From Halonatronomonas betaini (GTDB lineage: Bacteria; Bacillota; Halanaerobiia; Halanaerobiales; Halarsenatibacteraceae): a DNA stretch of 64,000 bases. A program made the position numbers and the translations under genes. Location: positions 129,741 through 193,740 of the forward strand of contig NZ_JADPIE010000001.1 in the NCBI RefSeq assembly GCF_015666175.1, read 5' to 3'. Of the stretch, positions 1 through 9,370 are shown in pieces (positions within the stretch are counted from its first letter, which is position 1; the number at the start of each line of letters is the position of its first letter). The notes beneath the pieces are model-generated. The model saw only the letters and a program-made list of their open reading frames with translations, was not told the DNA's origin and ran no database searches.

Positions 1-1
1 A

Positions 2-838
2 AAAGGTACACCTGTGGTAATTGGCGCTGGTGATGGTACAACAGCAACAGTAGGTGCAGGTATAATAGAAGAGGGAGAAGCTTATAATGTTATTGGCTCA
101 TCTTCCTGGATAGCTCTTTCCACACCTGAGCCTATATTTGATGAGGAAAAGAAAACATTTAATTGGGCCCATGCTGTTCCTGGAATGTATGTACCCTGCG
201 GAACTATGCAAACGGCTGGTGCATCTTATAGCTGGGCAAGAGATAATTTAAGTCCTCTTGAGAAGATCGCTGGAGAGAAATTGGGTATTGATGAATATGA
301 TTTAATGAATCTAATGATAGAAAAAAGTAATCCTGGAGCAAACAATCTTTTATATTTACCATATTTAATGGGAGAAAGAAGTCCCCACTGGGATCCAGAA
401 GCCAAAGGTGCTTTTATTGGTCTTAATATGAATAATAATAGAGGTGATATGCTTCGAGCTGTTTTAGAAGGAGTCACCTTTAATTTAAGAATTATCTTAG
501 AATCATTTACAAAAAAAGTTTCACTTGACTCAATAAAAGTAATTGGTGGTGGAGCAAAAGGAGATATTTGGAGACAGATAATGGCTGATATTTATAATAA
601 AGATATTCTAAGATTACAGTTATTAGATGAAGCTTCATCATTAGGAGGGGCAATAATTGGTGGAGTTGGAGTTGGCATTTTTGATGATTTTTCAATAGCA
701 AAAGAATTAAATCCAGTAGTAGATGAAGTTAAACCTAATCAAAATAATATTATTATTTATAATGAATTATTTCCAATTTTCAAAGAGGCCTATCATTCCC
801 TGAAACCTATTAACCATAAATTGAGCCAGCTAGACTAA
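2..838 (+). CDS. FGGY-family carbohydrate kinase, C-terminal part (5' end outside window)
   Basis: This is the C-terminal 278 residues of an ATP-dependent sugar kinase of the FGGY family (xylulokinase/fuculokinase group), which phosphorylates a ketose or polyol in the cytoplasm. The frame is open to the left edge, so the GTG at 14 is internal and the true start lies outside. Visible family features are GDGTTATVGAG near the start (second actin-like domain), LPYLMGERSPHWD in the middle and GGGAKGDIWRQIMADI in the adenine-binding region; the same blocks recur in the kinase at 6002. It is followed after 31 bp by the FSA-like aldolase and opens the sugar cluster. The substrate cannot be told from this fragment. 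The family call is secure. Confidence 0.88.
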   Translation, partial: KGTPVVIGAGDGTTATVGAGIIEEGEAYNVIGSSSWIALSTPEPIFDEEKKTFNWAHAVPGMYVPCGTMQTAGASYSWARDNLSPLEKIAGEKLGIDEYDLMNLMIEKSNPGANNLLYLPYLMGERSPHWDPEAKGAFIGLNMNNNRGDMLRAVLEGVTFNLRIILESFTKKVSLDSIKVIGGGAKGDIWRQIMADIYNKDILRLQLLDEASSLGGAIIGGVGVGIFDDFSIAKELNPVVDEVKPNQNNIIIYNELFPIFKEAYHSLKPINHKLSQLD

Positions 839-869
839 TTGTCTTTATTGAAAGGTGGTCAATAGTTAA

Positions 870-1556
870 ATGAATTTATATATAGATTCTGCTAATATTA
901 AAAAAATAAAAGAACTTTATGACTGGTTACCTATTACTGGAGTTACAGTAAACCCAACAATTTTAGCAAGAGATCAGATTACAATTTCAGACTTTTTACA
1001 TGAAGTTAAAAATTTAAGCCCTAAATGTACTCATATCCAGGTGACCCATACAGAAACAAAACAAATAATTGATGATGTTCAATATTTATGGAGTCTTGAA
1101 TTAGATAATATTTCTGCTAAAATTCCAGTGACTAAAAATGGCTTGAAAGCAATTAAAGAAATTAAGAGTGAAAATGAATCTAGATTAATTACTGCTACAG
1201 CAGTTTATAATGCTAATCAGGCTTTAATTGCTGCTGAGGCAGGGGCAGATTTTATTGCTCCCTATGTTAGCAGGATTGATAGACTAGAGCATTCTGGACT
1301 AGACGTTGTTGCTGATATTAAAGTTTTATTAAATAAATATAATCTTGAAAGTAAAATCATAGCTGCTAGTATAAAAAATGCTTATCAGTTAAAAGAAATT
1401 TTAAAAATAGGTGTAGATTCTGTTACTCTTGCACCGGATTTAATCGAGGAAGCTTTTCAGAGTGATTTAACTGATCAGGCTGAAACTGATTTTCTAAATG
1501 ATTGGTCTAATGTTTTTAAGTCTCAGGAATTAACTTCACAAATTATTAGGAGGTAA
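870..1556 (+). CDS. Fructose-6-phosphate aldolase-like transaldolase (class I aldolase)
   Basis: A 228-residue cytoplasmic TIM-barrel protein of the small transaldolase/FSA family. It begins MNLYIDSANIKKI and has GVTVNPTIL, both hallmarks of the family, and the Schiff-base lysine in SAKIPVT (about residue 88). ITATAVYNANQALIAAEAGADFIAPYVSRIDR is the typical central block. FSA enzymes split fructose 6-phosphate to dihydroxyacetone and glyceraldehyde 3-phosphate; true transaldolases of this size also exist, and in this cluster the substrate may be a deoxy- or modified sugar phosphate. The ATG at 870 follows AAAGGTGG. Six bases separate it from the aldo/keto reductase, so the two are co-transcribed. 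Confidence 0.85.
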   Translation: MNLYIDSANIKKIKELYDWLPITGVTVNPTILARDQITISDFLHEVKNLSPKCTHIQVTHTETKQIIDDVQYLWSLELDNISAKIPVTKNGLKAIKEIKSENESRLITATAVYNANQALIAAEAGADFIAPYVSRIDRLEHSGLDVVADIKVLLNKYNLESKIIAASIKNAYQLKEILKIGVDSVTLAPDLIEEAFQSDLTDQAETDFLNDWSNVFKSQELTSQIIRR

Positions 1557-1562
1557 TAGTCT

Positions 1563-2534
1563 ATGTTGAAAAGAGAATTAGGTAATACTGGAGAAGAAGT
1601 TACAGTTATAGGTCTTGGTTGCTGGCAGTTAGGCCAGGAATGGACTGGGATGGATGATGATAAAAAATCAATAGAATTAGTTCATAAAGCATATGATTTA
1701 GGTATTAATTTTTTTGATGTTGCGCCAGTTTATGGTTTTGGCCATGCAGAAAAAGTTTTAGGTGAAGCCGTTTCTGATAGAAGAGAAGATGTTTTTATTG
1801 CTTCGAAGGTTGGTCTCCGCTGGGACGACCAGAAAAATATTGTTAGAAATCTTTCCTCTGAAAGTATTAGAGAAGAGATTGAAAATAGTCTTAAAAGGTT
1901 GGATACTGATTATATAGACTTATATCAAATGCACTGGCCTGATCCAAATACTCCAATTCAAGAGACTATGGAAGAATTATCTAAGTTAAAGGAAGAAGGT
2001 AAAATTAGATATATTGGAGCTAGCAATTTTAATGTACCTCTACTGGAACAGGCTTCTGCTGTTGAAGAAATAGTAAGTAACCAGGTATTATATAGTATTT
2101 TAGACCAGAACTCAGAACATTACCATGGTCTTCCATTAATATATAGGACTAGAGATGAAATAATGCCTTATGCTGAAAAAACCGGTATGTCAGTAATCCC
2201 TTATAGCCCAGTCTGTCAGGGCATGTTAACAGATTCCTTTGATATGAGTAAACTTGAAGAGGGAGATGTCAGGTATGCCAATCCTGAATTATGGAATGAG
2301 AAATGTGAAGAGAATTATAGAAAAGTTCAGGAAATCAAAAAAATTGCTGAAAAATATGATAAACCTCTTGCCCAGTTGGCATTTAATTGGCTAAGAAAAC
2401 AGGATGAGATAACTAGTATAATTGCTGGTGTTACAAAGATTTACCAAATAGAAGATAATGTAGCTTCTGTTGAATGGGAATTGTCTGATGAAGATATGGA
2501 CAAAATTGATGAGATAATGTTAAACAAAGAGTAA
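1563..2534 (+). CDS. Aldo/keto reductase
   Basis: A 323-residue NAD(P)H-dependent oxidoreductase with the (beta/alpha)8 AKR fold. The catalytic tetrad is visible as Asp in FFDVAPVYG, Tyr in the same block, Lys in FIASKVG and His in YQMHWPD. The C-terminal NADP-binding region is also recognisable (IIAGVTKIYQIEDNV). It starts at ATG 1563 behind AGGAGG and sits 6 bp after the aldolase. In a fucose-type cluster a natural role would be reduction of lactaldehyde or another aldehyde released by an aldolase, but this is inference. A second, unrelated AKR lies at 61210. Confidence 0.88.
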   Translation: MLKRELGNTGEEVTVIGLGCWQLGQEWTGMDDDKKSIELVHKAYDLGINFFDVAPVYGFGHAEKVLGEAVSDRREDVFIASKVGLRWDDQKNIVRNLSSESIREEIENSLKRLDTDYIDLYQMHWPDPNTPIQETMEELSKLKEEGKIRYIGASNFNVPLLEQASAVEEIVSNQVLYSILDQNSEHYHGLPLIYRTRDEIMPYAEKTGMSVIPYSPVCQGMLTDSFDMSKLEEGDVRYANPELWNEKCEENYRKVQEIKKIAEKYDKPLAQLAFNWLRKQDEITSIIAGVTKIYQIEDNVASVEWELSDEDMDKIDEIMLNKE

Positions 2535-2569
2535 TAAATTTATTGAAGGGATTTAATAGTTTATGTCAG

Positions 2570-2647
2570 CCTGTTGGAGCAATTAATTAGTGAAGTTTCA
2601 AATATAGTAAGTTATGAAATTAATTCTAAAATAATTGTTTCAACAGG
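2570..2647 (+). repeat. Imperfect inverted repeat (15-bp arms) in a non-coding gap
   Basis: The 184-bp gap between the aldo/keto reductase and the next gene holds two 15-base arms (2570-2584 and 2633-2647) that are reverse complements with two mismatches, around a 48-base loop. No T-run follows, so it is not a usual terminator. A short open frame crosses the loop to about 2696 but lacks a credible start and ribosome site; it may be a gene remnant. Confidence 0.4.
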
Positions 2648-2718
2648 TCTTATAAAAATAAGCATCTCATTAAATAATCCTTTATTAGCTTTATAATAAT
2701 ATAAGGAAGGATGATAAA

Positions 2719-3660
2719 ATGAAATTACCTGAAAAACCAGAAAAAGAAACTATGTATTTTATTGGAGTTACAACCAAGCAATCATCGATTATGGATGTTT
2801 TTCCTAAATGGAATGAAATTTTAAATTTAAATGCAGAATTAATTGGTATAGATATTGATATTCACGCCCCAAAGGAAGATTATATTAAGGCAGTTCAATT
2901 TATTAGAGAGCATGAAAGGGCTAAAGGAGCTTTAGTTACAACTCATAAAATTGATATTTTCGATGCAGCCTGGGATTACTTTGATTTCTTAGATCCTCAC
3001 GCTGCAATTCAGCAGGAATTATCCTGTATATCTAAAAAAGATAACGAAGTTTATGGTTTTGCCAAAGACCCGATAACCAGTGGTAGATCTATGGAAGAGT
3101 TTATTCCTGAAAATTTTTGGGCAGAGCATGGTGGAGAAGTCCTAATTATTGGGGCAGGAGGCAGCGCCAGGGCCATAGCCTCATATCTTTTTGATCCAGA
3201 AAATGGAGATAATATTCCATCAAGATTGATTGTAAATAACAGAAGCAAGCCAAGGCTAGACAAGTTTGCTGATATGTTTAAGTTAATAAATGATGATGTG
3301 AATGTTGAATATAATTTAACTCCAGATATTGAAGATAATGATAGAATATTGGCTGAAGTCAAGCCGTATTCCCTGGTTATAAATGCAACTGGTTTAGGGA
3401 AAGATCGGCCAGGCTCGCCATTAAGTGATGATTGTACTTTTCCAGAAAACTCTTTAGTCTGGGAGTTGAATTATCGAGGTGGCTTAAAATTCATGCATCA
3501 GGCATTAGATCAGAAAGAAGAACAGAATTTATATGTAGAAGATGGATGGAAATACTTTATTCATGGCTGGTCTGAGCATATAAGTGAGGTCTTTGATATT
3601 GAATTGACAGATGAAAAGCTTAAGGTATTAGATGAAGCCGCATCAGATTTAAAGAAATAG
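2719..3660 (+). CDS. Shikimate-dehydrogenase-like oxidoreductase, divergent
   Basis: A 313-residue protein with the two-domain shikimate/quinate dehydrogenase architecture. The N-terminal substrate domain carries ALVTTHK, where the lysine matches the catalytic Lys of AroE, and a degenerate match to the usual GxNTDxxG (GFAKDPITSG), which keeps the Asp. The dinucleotide domain has VLIIGAGGSARAIASYL near residue 142 and NNRSKPRLDKF. The C-terminal block departs from AroE. It lies among sugar genes, not aromatic amino acid genes, so an NAD(P)-dependent dehydrogenase for a sugar-derived polyol or cyclitol is likelier than chorismate synthesis. ATG 2719 follows AAGGAAGG. Confidence 0.75.
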   Translation: MKLPEKPEKETMYFIGVTTKQSSIMDVFPKWNEILNLNAELIGIDIDIHAPKEDYIKAVQFIREHERAKGALVTTHKIDIFDAAWDYFDFLDPHAAIQQELSCISKKDNEVYGFAKDPITSGRSMEEFIPENFWAEHGGEVLIIGAGGSARAIASYLFDPENGDNIPSRLIVNNRSKPRLDKFADMFKLINDDVNVEYNLTPDIEDNDRILAEVKPYSLVINATGLGKDRPGSPLSDDCTFPENSLVWELNYRGGLKFMHQALDQKEEQNLYVEDGWKYFIHGWSEHISEVFDIELTDEKLKVLDEAASDLKK

Positions 3661-3680
3661 TTTATGGGGGTATTGAAGAT

Positions 3681-4259
3681 ATGGAATTATTTAGACCAAT
3701 AAATAGTTATTATGATTTTGAAAACATAAAAATGGTTCCAGAGGGTGATTTGATCACCAGAAATTTAAGTGATATGGACTGGATGTACCAGGATCAGGAG
3801 GCAGTTCAAGAACTATTAAAAGAAGATCCGCAGATTTATAGATATTATAATGTTGATATTCCAGAGGAAGAAGGCCACTTACAGCACTGCATTAGTATTA
3901 TTAATCCTGGGAAAGTTGGCAATGAATATAATATGACTAAAGGTCACTTTCATGAAATTAAAGGAACTGCTGAAATTTATTATACTATTCAGGGCGAAGG
4001 CATGCTTTTTATGCAGTCAGTTACAGATGGGGAGCCTGAATTTGAGGCCCTTGAAATGAAAAAAGGTACCTTAAGTTATGTTCCGCCGTACTGGGCTCAT
4101 AGAACAATAAATACCGGTGAGGAACCACTGGCATTTATAGGAATTTATCCAGGTGAAGCCGGCCATGTTTATGGGGAGATTGAAGCAAAAGGATTTATGA
4201 AATTATTAATTGAAAAAGATGGGGAGCCGACTATTATAGATAATCCGAACTACAAATAA
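3681..4259 (+). CDS. Cupin-type glucose-6-phosphate isomerase
   Basis: A 192-residue single-domain cupin of the archaeal/cupin phosphoglucose isomerase family, which interconverts aldose and ketose 6-phosphates using a bound metal. The family motif is clear: TKGHFHEIKGTAEIYYTIQGEG (about residues 85-107) supplies the His, His and Glu ligands, and VPPYWAHRTINTGEEPLAFIGIYPGEAGHVYG gives the third His and the conserved C-terminal block. It starts at ATG 3681 after GGGGG and lies 20 bp from the preceding gene. With the dehydrogenase and aldolases nearby it probably isomerises a pathway intermediate; a housekeeping glycolytic role is possible. Confidence 0.85.
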   Translation: MELFRPINSYYDFENIKMVPEGDLITRNLSDMDWMYQDQEAVQELLKEDPQIYRYYNVDIPEEEGHLQHCISIINPGKVGNEYNMTKGHFHEIKGTAEIYYTIQGEGMLFMQSVTDGEPEFEALEMKKGTLSYVPPYWAHRTINTGEEPLAFIGIYPGEAGHVYGEIEAKGFMKLLIEKDGEPTIIDNPNYK

Positions 4260-4301
4260 ATATAAGTTTATAAGATTATAATAATTAAGAGGTGGATTCT
4301 A

Positions 4302-5255
4302 TTGAAGATATTAATTACACCCCGATCATTTGCGTCAATATCAAAAGAACCAATTGAGATCTTAAAGAGTAAAGGTTTTGAGTTGCTTATAAATGATACA
4401 GGGGAGAACTATTCAGAAACTCAGATGATGAGATTAATTAAAGATGTGGATGGCGTAATAATTGGCACAGATCCTTTAAATGAAAATGTATTAAAGGAAG
4501 CTAATAAACTTAAGGTGATTTCTAAGTATGGTGTTGGTACAGATAATATAGATCTCGATTATGCTAAAAATAATAATATTACTGTTACAAATACTCCGTC
4601 TGCTAATTCAAGATCAGTTGCTGAGCTAGTTATTACTTATATATTTGCTCATTCCAGGAGAATAATTGAAGCTGACAAAAAAACCAAGGAAAAATATCAG
4701 GGTAAAATTGTTGGTAATACAGTTAACGGCAGGACAATTGGGATTCTTGGTTTAGGAAAAATAGGAAAATCAGTTGCTAGAATGGCAAAAGGCTTAAATA
4801 TGAATGTACTGGCCTGTGATATTAATGAGGACGATCAATTTGCCGACAGATATAATGTGAAATATGTTGACTTTGTAAATTTAATCAAAGAATCAGATTT
4901 TATTAGTTGTCATCTACCTTTAAATAGTAAGACTGAAAACATGATAAGTTCAAAAGAATTTAATATGATGAAAACTGATGCTATATTAATTAATACAGCA
5001 AGAAGTGGAGTTATAAATGAGAATGATTTAATTGAAGCTCTTATAAATGATAAGATTAGAGGGGCAGCTTTAGATGTTTTTAATGAAAAATTAATTGATA
5101 TTATTAATGATAATCCTAAAATTAATAATAAGATAATTTTATCCCCTCATATGGGAGCCCATACAGATGAAGCAGTTGATAAAATGGGGGTTCAATCAGC
5201 AGAGAATTTAATAGATTTCTTTGAAAATAAAACACTAAATAGTCAGGTTGTTTAA
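4302..5255 (+). CDS. D-2-hydroxyacid dehydrogenase (phosphoglycerate dehydrogenase-like)
   Basis: A 317-residue NAD-dependent dehydrogenase of the D-isomer 2-hydroxyacid family. It has ISKYGVGTDNIDLD, the Rossmann fingerprint TIGILGLGKIGKSVARMA (about residue 144), LINTARSGVINENDL with the catalytic Arg, and SPHMGAHTDEA with the catalytic His near the C terminus. There is no ACT or regulatory domain, so it is not a full SerA. The start is TTG 4302, 9 bases after GAGGTGG. Its position between the cupin isomerase and the DERA-type aldolase suggests oxidation or reduction of a sugar-derived 2-hydroxyacid; the substrate is unknown. Confidence 0.85.
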   Translation: MKILITPRSFASISKEPIEILKSKGFELLINDTGENYSETQMMRLIKDVDGVIIGTDPLNENVLKEANKLKVISKYGVGTDNIDLDYAKNNNITVTNTPSANSRSVAELVITYIFAHSRRIIEADKKTKEKYQGKIVGNTVNGRTIGILGLGKIGKSVARMAKGLNMNVLACDINEDDQFADRYNVKYVDFVNLIKESDFISCHLPLNSKTENMISSKEFNMMKTDAILINTARSGVINENDLIEALINDKIRGAALDVFNEKLIDIINDNPKINNKIILSPHMGAHTDEAVDKMGVQSAENLIDFFENKTLNSQVV

Positions 5256-5274
5256 ATAAAAGGGGTTGTTGATT

Positions 5275-5940
5275 TTGGAAAATCATGAATTATCAAAAAT
5301 GTTGGATCATACTCTTCTTGGTCAGGATATCAATAAGAATCAGGTTATAAATAAATGCAATGAAGCAAAAGAATATGGTTTTTACTCGGTATTTACCGTT
5401 CCCTATTATGTGAAAACCATGGTAGATGAACTTAAGGGATCTAATGTTAAAGTTGGAACTGTAGTTGGTTTTCCACTGGGGAATACCAATACTGAAAGCA
5501 AAGTTCAAGAAGCAATAAAGGCTTTAAAAGATGGTGCTGAAGAATTAGATATGGTTATAAATATATCAGCATTAAAAGATCATGATAGAGATTATATTTT
5601 TAAAGATATAAATGAAATAGTTAAATTAAAGGATAAGCTTGATCAAGATTTTATATTGAAGGTTATCATAGAAAGTTGTCTATTAGATCCTGAAGAAATT
5701 GAAGAGGTAAACAAACTGGTTTATGAAGCTGGAGCTGATTATATTAAAACCTCAACTGGCTTTGCCGAAAGTGGAGCAAGTCTGGAAGTGGTAAAACTTC
5801 TGGCTGATTTGAATACAGATAATGATCTTAAAATAAAGGCATCAGGAGGTATAAGAACTAAAGAGGATGCACTGGCAATGATTAAAGCTGGCGCAGATAG
5901 AATTGGAGTTAGCTCTGGAGTTCAGATAATAAATAGTTAA
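5275..5940 (+). CDS. deoC: Deoxyribose-phosphate aldolase (DERA family)
   Basis: A class I aldolase of about 221 residues, close to the usual DERA length. It has MLDHTLLG, VGTVVGFPLGNT, the DMVINI block with the conserved Asp, the Schiff-base lysine in DYIKTSTGF and the second lysine in IKASGGIRT. DERA cleaves 2-deoxyribose 5-phosphate to acetaldehyde and glyceraldehyde 3-phosphate. In-frame TTG codons occur at 5266, 5269 and 5275; I chose 5275 because AAGGGG ends at 5265, too near the first two. Its place beside fucI and a kinase, away from nucleoside genes, makes a different sugar phosphate possible, for example as replacement for a missing fuculose-phosphate aldolase. Confidence 0.85.
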   Translation: MENHELSKMLDHTLLGQDINKNQVINKCNEAKEYGFYSVFTVPYYVKTMVDELKGSNVKVGTVVGFPLGNTNTESKVQEAIKALKDGAEELDMVINISALKDHDRDYIFKDINEIVKLKDKLDQDFILKVIIESCLLDPEEIEEVNKLVYEAGADYIKTSTGFAESGASLEVVKLLADLNTDNDLKIKASGGIRTKEDALAMIKAGADRIGVSSGVQIINS

Positions 5941-6001
5941 TTAAAGTGAGGCAGGCTAATTGTATCCTGCCTCATAAATATATTGATAGGAGGTTTTTAA
6001 T

Positions 6002-7534
6002 ATCCTTTTACTAGGCATAGATATAGGAACCCAGGGAACTAAAGGAATCTTGATAAATAAAGATGGTAAAGAGCTGGCAAGTAGTTATCATGGCTATGAA
6101 GTTGAACAGCCCAATCCTGGCTGGGCTCAGCAGTGGCCTGAAGTCTGGCTTGATGCAGTTAAAAAAGTAATAAAGGATATAGTCTCAGCAAATAATGTTA
6201 ATCCAGATGATATCGAAGGTATTGCAATAAGCAGCCTTTATGGTGGGGCTGGAATACCAGTCGATAATAAGATTGAACCATTAGCTCCCTGCTTAATCTG
6301 GATGGATAGAAGAGCTAAAGAAGAGACAGACTGGGTGAAAACTAATCTTGATTTAGATAATCTCTATCAGATAACAGGCAATACAGTCGATTCATATTAC
6401 GGCTATACCAAGATGCTCTGGATAAAGAATAACTGGCCTGAGATCTGGAATAATACCAACCTCTTTCTGCCCCCAAATGCATATATAATCTATAAACTGA
6501 CTGGTGAAATTGCAGTCGATTATTCTTCTGCAGGCAATATCGGTGGAATATTTGATATCAATAAAAAAACCTGGTCGGAAGAGATGTGTAATAAATTAGG
6601 GATTCCTGTTGATAAACAGCCTGAGAAATTGGTTGGTTCTGATGAAATAGTTGGAGAAATCACTGAGGCTGTTGCTGAAGAAACAGGTTTAAAGCCAGGC
6701 ACCCCAGTAATAGCAGGCGGTGTTGATGCAGCTGTGGCTACATTAAGTGCTGGAGCTGTATTTGAAGGTAATCACGTTGCCATGATAGGAACCTCAATGT
6801 GCTGGGGATTTGTCACTGAAAAGACCAATCTTTCTTCAAAACTAGTTAGCATGCCCAATGTTATCGAAGCCCAGGATAAGGTCTATAGTTTTGGCGGGGC
6901 AGCAACTGCAGGAGCTATTATCAGGTGGTTTAGAGATGTATTTGGCCAGGAAGAGTTAAATACAGAAGAAAAACTCGGGTTAGATGCCTATAAGCTCCTT
7001 GAGATAAAGACTGAAGATATCCCTGCAGGCTCTGAAGGCTTAATTGTGCTACCCTATTTTATGGGGGAAAGAAGCCCTATCTGGGACAGTCAGGCCAGAG
7101 GTAATATTTTAGGTTTAAGCCTCTATCATACCAAAGGCCATATATTTAAAGCCTTTATGGAAGGTGTGGCCTATGCTTTAAGGCATAATATGGAGATAAT
7201 GGTGGATAATGACCAGATAGAACTTGATAAAGAATTATTACTAGTTGGCGGAATAACTAAATCAGATATCTTTCCGCAGATCATTGCCGATGTTACTGGC
7301 TTTCCTGTGAAGATAATTAAAAATGATGTTGAAGCCCCTCTTGGAGATGCAGTCCTGGCAGGACTTGGAACCGGAGTATTTAATAGCCCGGAAGTATTAC
7401 TCGACTGGATAGAGTTTGAGGAGACCTTTATTCCCGATAAGGATAATAAAGAGGTTTATGATAAGTTATTTGAACAGTATAAAGAGTTATACCCAAAATT
7501 GAAAGAAGAAATGGAAATTTTAAGTGATATATAA
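6002..7534 (+). CDS. FGGY-family sugar kinase with a probable ATC start
   Basis: A kinase of about 510 residues, normal for the family. The N-terminal phosphate-binding block LGIDIGTQGTKG lies at 6011-6046, upstream of the first ordinary start (TTG 6050), so translation must begin earlier. The frame is closed by a TAG at 5987, and no ATG, GTG or TTG occurs between it and the motif. ATC at 6002 sits 8 bases behind AGGAGG (5988-5993) and is the best placed candidate. Later features are SSLYGGAG, IWMDRRAKEETDW, GGVDAAVATLSAGA, LPYFMGERSPIWD and GGITKSDIFPQI. With fucI directly downstream it probably phosphorylates L-fuculose, D-ribulose or a similar ketose. A sequencing error at the start codon is the alternative. 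Confidence 0.88.
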   Translation: MLLLGIDIGTQGTKGILINKDGKELASSYHGYEVEQPNPGWAQQWPEVWLDAVKKVIKDIVSANNVNPDDIEGIAISSLYGGAGIPVDNKIEPLAPCLIWMDRRAKEETDWVKTNLDLDNLYQITGNTVDSYYGYTKMLWIKNNWPEIWNNTNLFLPPNAYIIYKLTGEIAVDYSSAGNIGGIFDINKKTWSEEMCNKLGIPVDKQPEKLVGSDEIVGEITEAVAEETGLKPGTPVIAGGVDAAVATLSAGAVFEGNHVAMIGTSMCWGFVTEKTNLSSKLVSMPNVIEAQDKVYSFGGAATAGAIIRWFRDVFGQEELNTEEKLGLDAYKLLEIKTEDIPAGSEGLIVLPYFMGERSPIWDSQARGNILGLSLYHTKGHIFKAFMEGVAYALRHNMEIMVDNDQIELDKELLLVGGITKSDIFPQIIADVTGFPVKIIKNDVEAPLGDAVLAGLGTGVFNSPEVLLDWIEFEETFIPDKDNKEVYDKLFEQYKELYPKLKEEMEILSDI

Positions 7535-7553
7535 TATGCCTGGAGGTTAAAGT

Positions 7554-9347
7554 ATGTCAGAGATAAAAGTTAGAAATAGATATCAAGCTAAACTTCCGAA
7601 AGTTGGAATCAGGCCAGCAATTGATGGCCGGAAAGCTGTTAGAGATACTGAAGAGGCCACAACTATTAAGATGGCTAAATTGACTGCTGAATTTATAGAA
7701 AATAATATGAGGCATCCAAATGGTGCTAAAGTTGAAACAGTTATAGCAGATACCTGTATCGGGGGAGTAGCCGAGGCCAGAGCTGCTGAGGAGAAGTTTA
7801 AAAAGAATGATGTTGGAGTATCGATTACAGTAAGCCCTGTCTGGTGTTATGGCTCAGAGGTAATGGATACAACTTCAGAGATTCCTAAAGCAGTCTGGGG
7901 CTTTAATGCAACTGAGCGTCCAGGTGCAGTCTTCCTGGCAGCCTTAAAATCAGCCCATGATCAGAAGGGACAGCCGATCTATCCGATCTATGGCAAGAAT
8001 ATTCAGAATGATTTAAATGAGATCCCTGATGATGTAAAAGAGAAATTATTAAGATTTACAAAAGCAGGCCTGGCAGTAGCCAGAATGAAGGGGAAGTCAT
8101 ATCTATCGATTGGCTCAGTCTCAATGGGTATAGCCAGTTCTGTTATTAAAGATGAATTTTTTGAAGACTACTTAGGCATGCGGACAGAATATGTTGATAT
8201 GTCAGAAGTTATTAGAAGGTTAAATAATGATATTTATGATAAAGATGAATTTGAGAAAGCTTTAGAATGGACTAAGGAAAACTGCCAGGAAGGCAAGGAT
8301 TATAATCCAGAGGAATTTAAGGCATCTGAGGCTGAAAAGGATAAAACCTGGGAGACAGTAGTTAAGATGACTTTAATTGCAAGGGATTTAATGGTAGGCA
8401 ATCCAAAGTTAAAAGAAATGGGTTATGAAGAGGAAGCCCATGGCCATAATGCCATAGCAGCTGGTTTTCAGGGGCAAAGACACTGGACAGATCATATGCC
8501 GACTGGAGACTTCACAGAGGCGATTCTTAACTCATCCTTTGACTGGAATGGTATCAGACAGCCTTACCTGCTGGCAACAGAAAATGATTCTCTAAATGGA
8601 ATCTCAATGTTATTTAACCATCTTTTATCTAATAGAGCCCAGATATTCTCAGATGTGCGGACATACTGGAGCCTGGAATCGGTTAAGAAAGCAACAGGCT
8701 ATGAGCTATCAGGAAAAGCAGAGACTGGAATTATTCATCTTAAGAATTCAGGACCGGCTACATTAGATGGTGCTGGCAAGCAAAAAGATGAGAATGGCAA
8801 CCCTGTAATGAAACCCTACTGGGAGATTTCTGATGATGAGGCTCAGGCCTGTCTGGATGCGACTAGATGGTGTCCTGCTTCAAGGGATTATTTCCCTGCA
8901 GGTGGTTTTTCCAGCAAGTATAAGTCAGAGGGCGGCATGCCAATGACAATGAGCAGGATTAATATTATCAAAGGGCTAGGACCTGTATTACAGATTGCTG
9001 AAGGTTATTCTATTGACCTGCCGGATGAGGTTCATAAAGAGCTGGATGATAGAACAGACCCGGGCTGGCCGACAACCTGGTTTGCTCCAAAGCTAAGCGG
9101 AGAGTTCCCCTTTGAAAATGCCTATCAGGTTATGAATAACTGGGGCTCCAACCACGGAGCTATTAGTTATGGTCATATTGGAGATAAATTAATAACCCTG
9201 GCTTCAATGTTAAGGATACCGGTCTCAATGCATAATGTTGAAAATCAGAGGGTATTCAGGCCAAGTTTCTGGAGTTCTTTTGGAACTAAAGATCAGGAAG
9301 GTGCGGATTACAGGGCCTGTGATAATTTAGGGCCATTGTATAAATAA
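7554..9347 (+). CDS. fucI: L-fucose isomerase
   Basis: A 597-residue protein, the size of bacterial FucI, matching it along its whole length. It begins with [12 protein letters not shown] and has [52 protein letters not shown] and [13 protein letters not shown] (metal and substrate site), then [14 protein letters not shown] near the C terminus. The enzyme is a Mn-dependent hexamer that converts L-fucose to L-fuculose and also D-arabinose to D-ribulose. ATG 7554 follows TGGAGG. It is 19 bp from the kinase and is followed by the IclR regulator. This is the best functional anchor of the whole cluster. Confidence 0.95.
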   Translation: MSEIKVRNRYQAKLPKVGIRPAIDGRKAVRDTEEATTIKMAKLTAEFIENNMRHPNGAKVETVIADTCIGGVAEARAAEEKFKKNDVGVSITVSPVWCYGSEVMDTTSEIPKAVWGFNATERPGAVFLAALKSAHDQKGQPIYPIYGKNIQNDLNEIPDDVKEKLLRFTKAGLAVARMKGKSYLSIGSVSMGIASSVIKDEFFEDYLGMRTEYVDMSEVIRRLNNDIYDKDEFEKALEWTKENCQEGKDYNPEEFKASEAEKDKTWETVVKMTLIARDLMVGNPKLKEMGYEEEAHGHNAIAAGFQGQRHWTDHMPTGDFTEAILNSSFDWNGIRQPYLLATENDSLNGISMLFNHLLSNRAQIFSDVRTYWSLESVKKATGYELSGKAETGIIHLKNSGPATLDGAGKQKDENGNPVMKPYWEISDDEAQACLDATRWCPASRDYFPAGGFSSKYKSEGGMPMTMSRINIIKGLGPVLQIAEGYSIDLPDEVHKELDDRTDPGWPTTWFAPKLSGEFPFENAYQVMNNWGSNHGAISYGHIGDKLITLASMLRIPVSMHNVENQRVFRPSFWSSFGTKDQEGADYRACDNLGPLYK

Positions 9348-9370
9348 TAAGTATAAGTAGGTGAATGTTA

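Noticed and set aside
2560-2696. Small gene of about 40 codons in the gap before the shikimate-dehydrogenase-like gene
   Set aside because: No usable start codon or ribosome site; the translated sequence resembles nothing I know. It may be a remnant.
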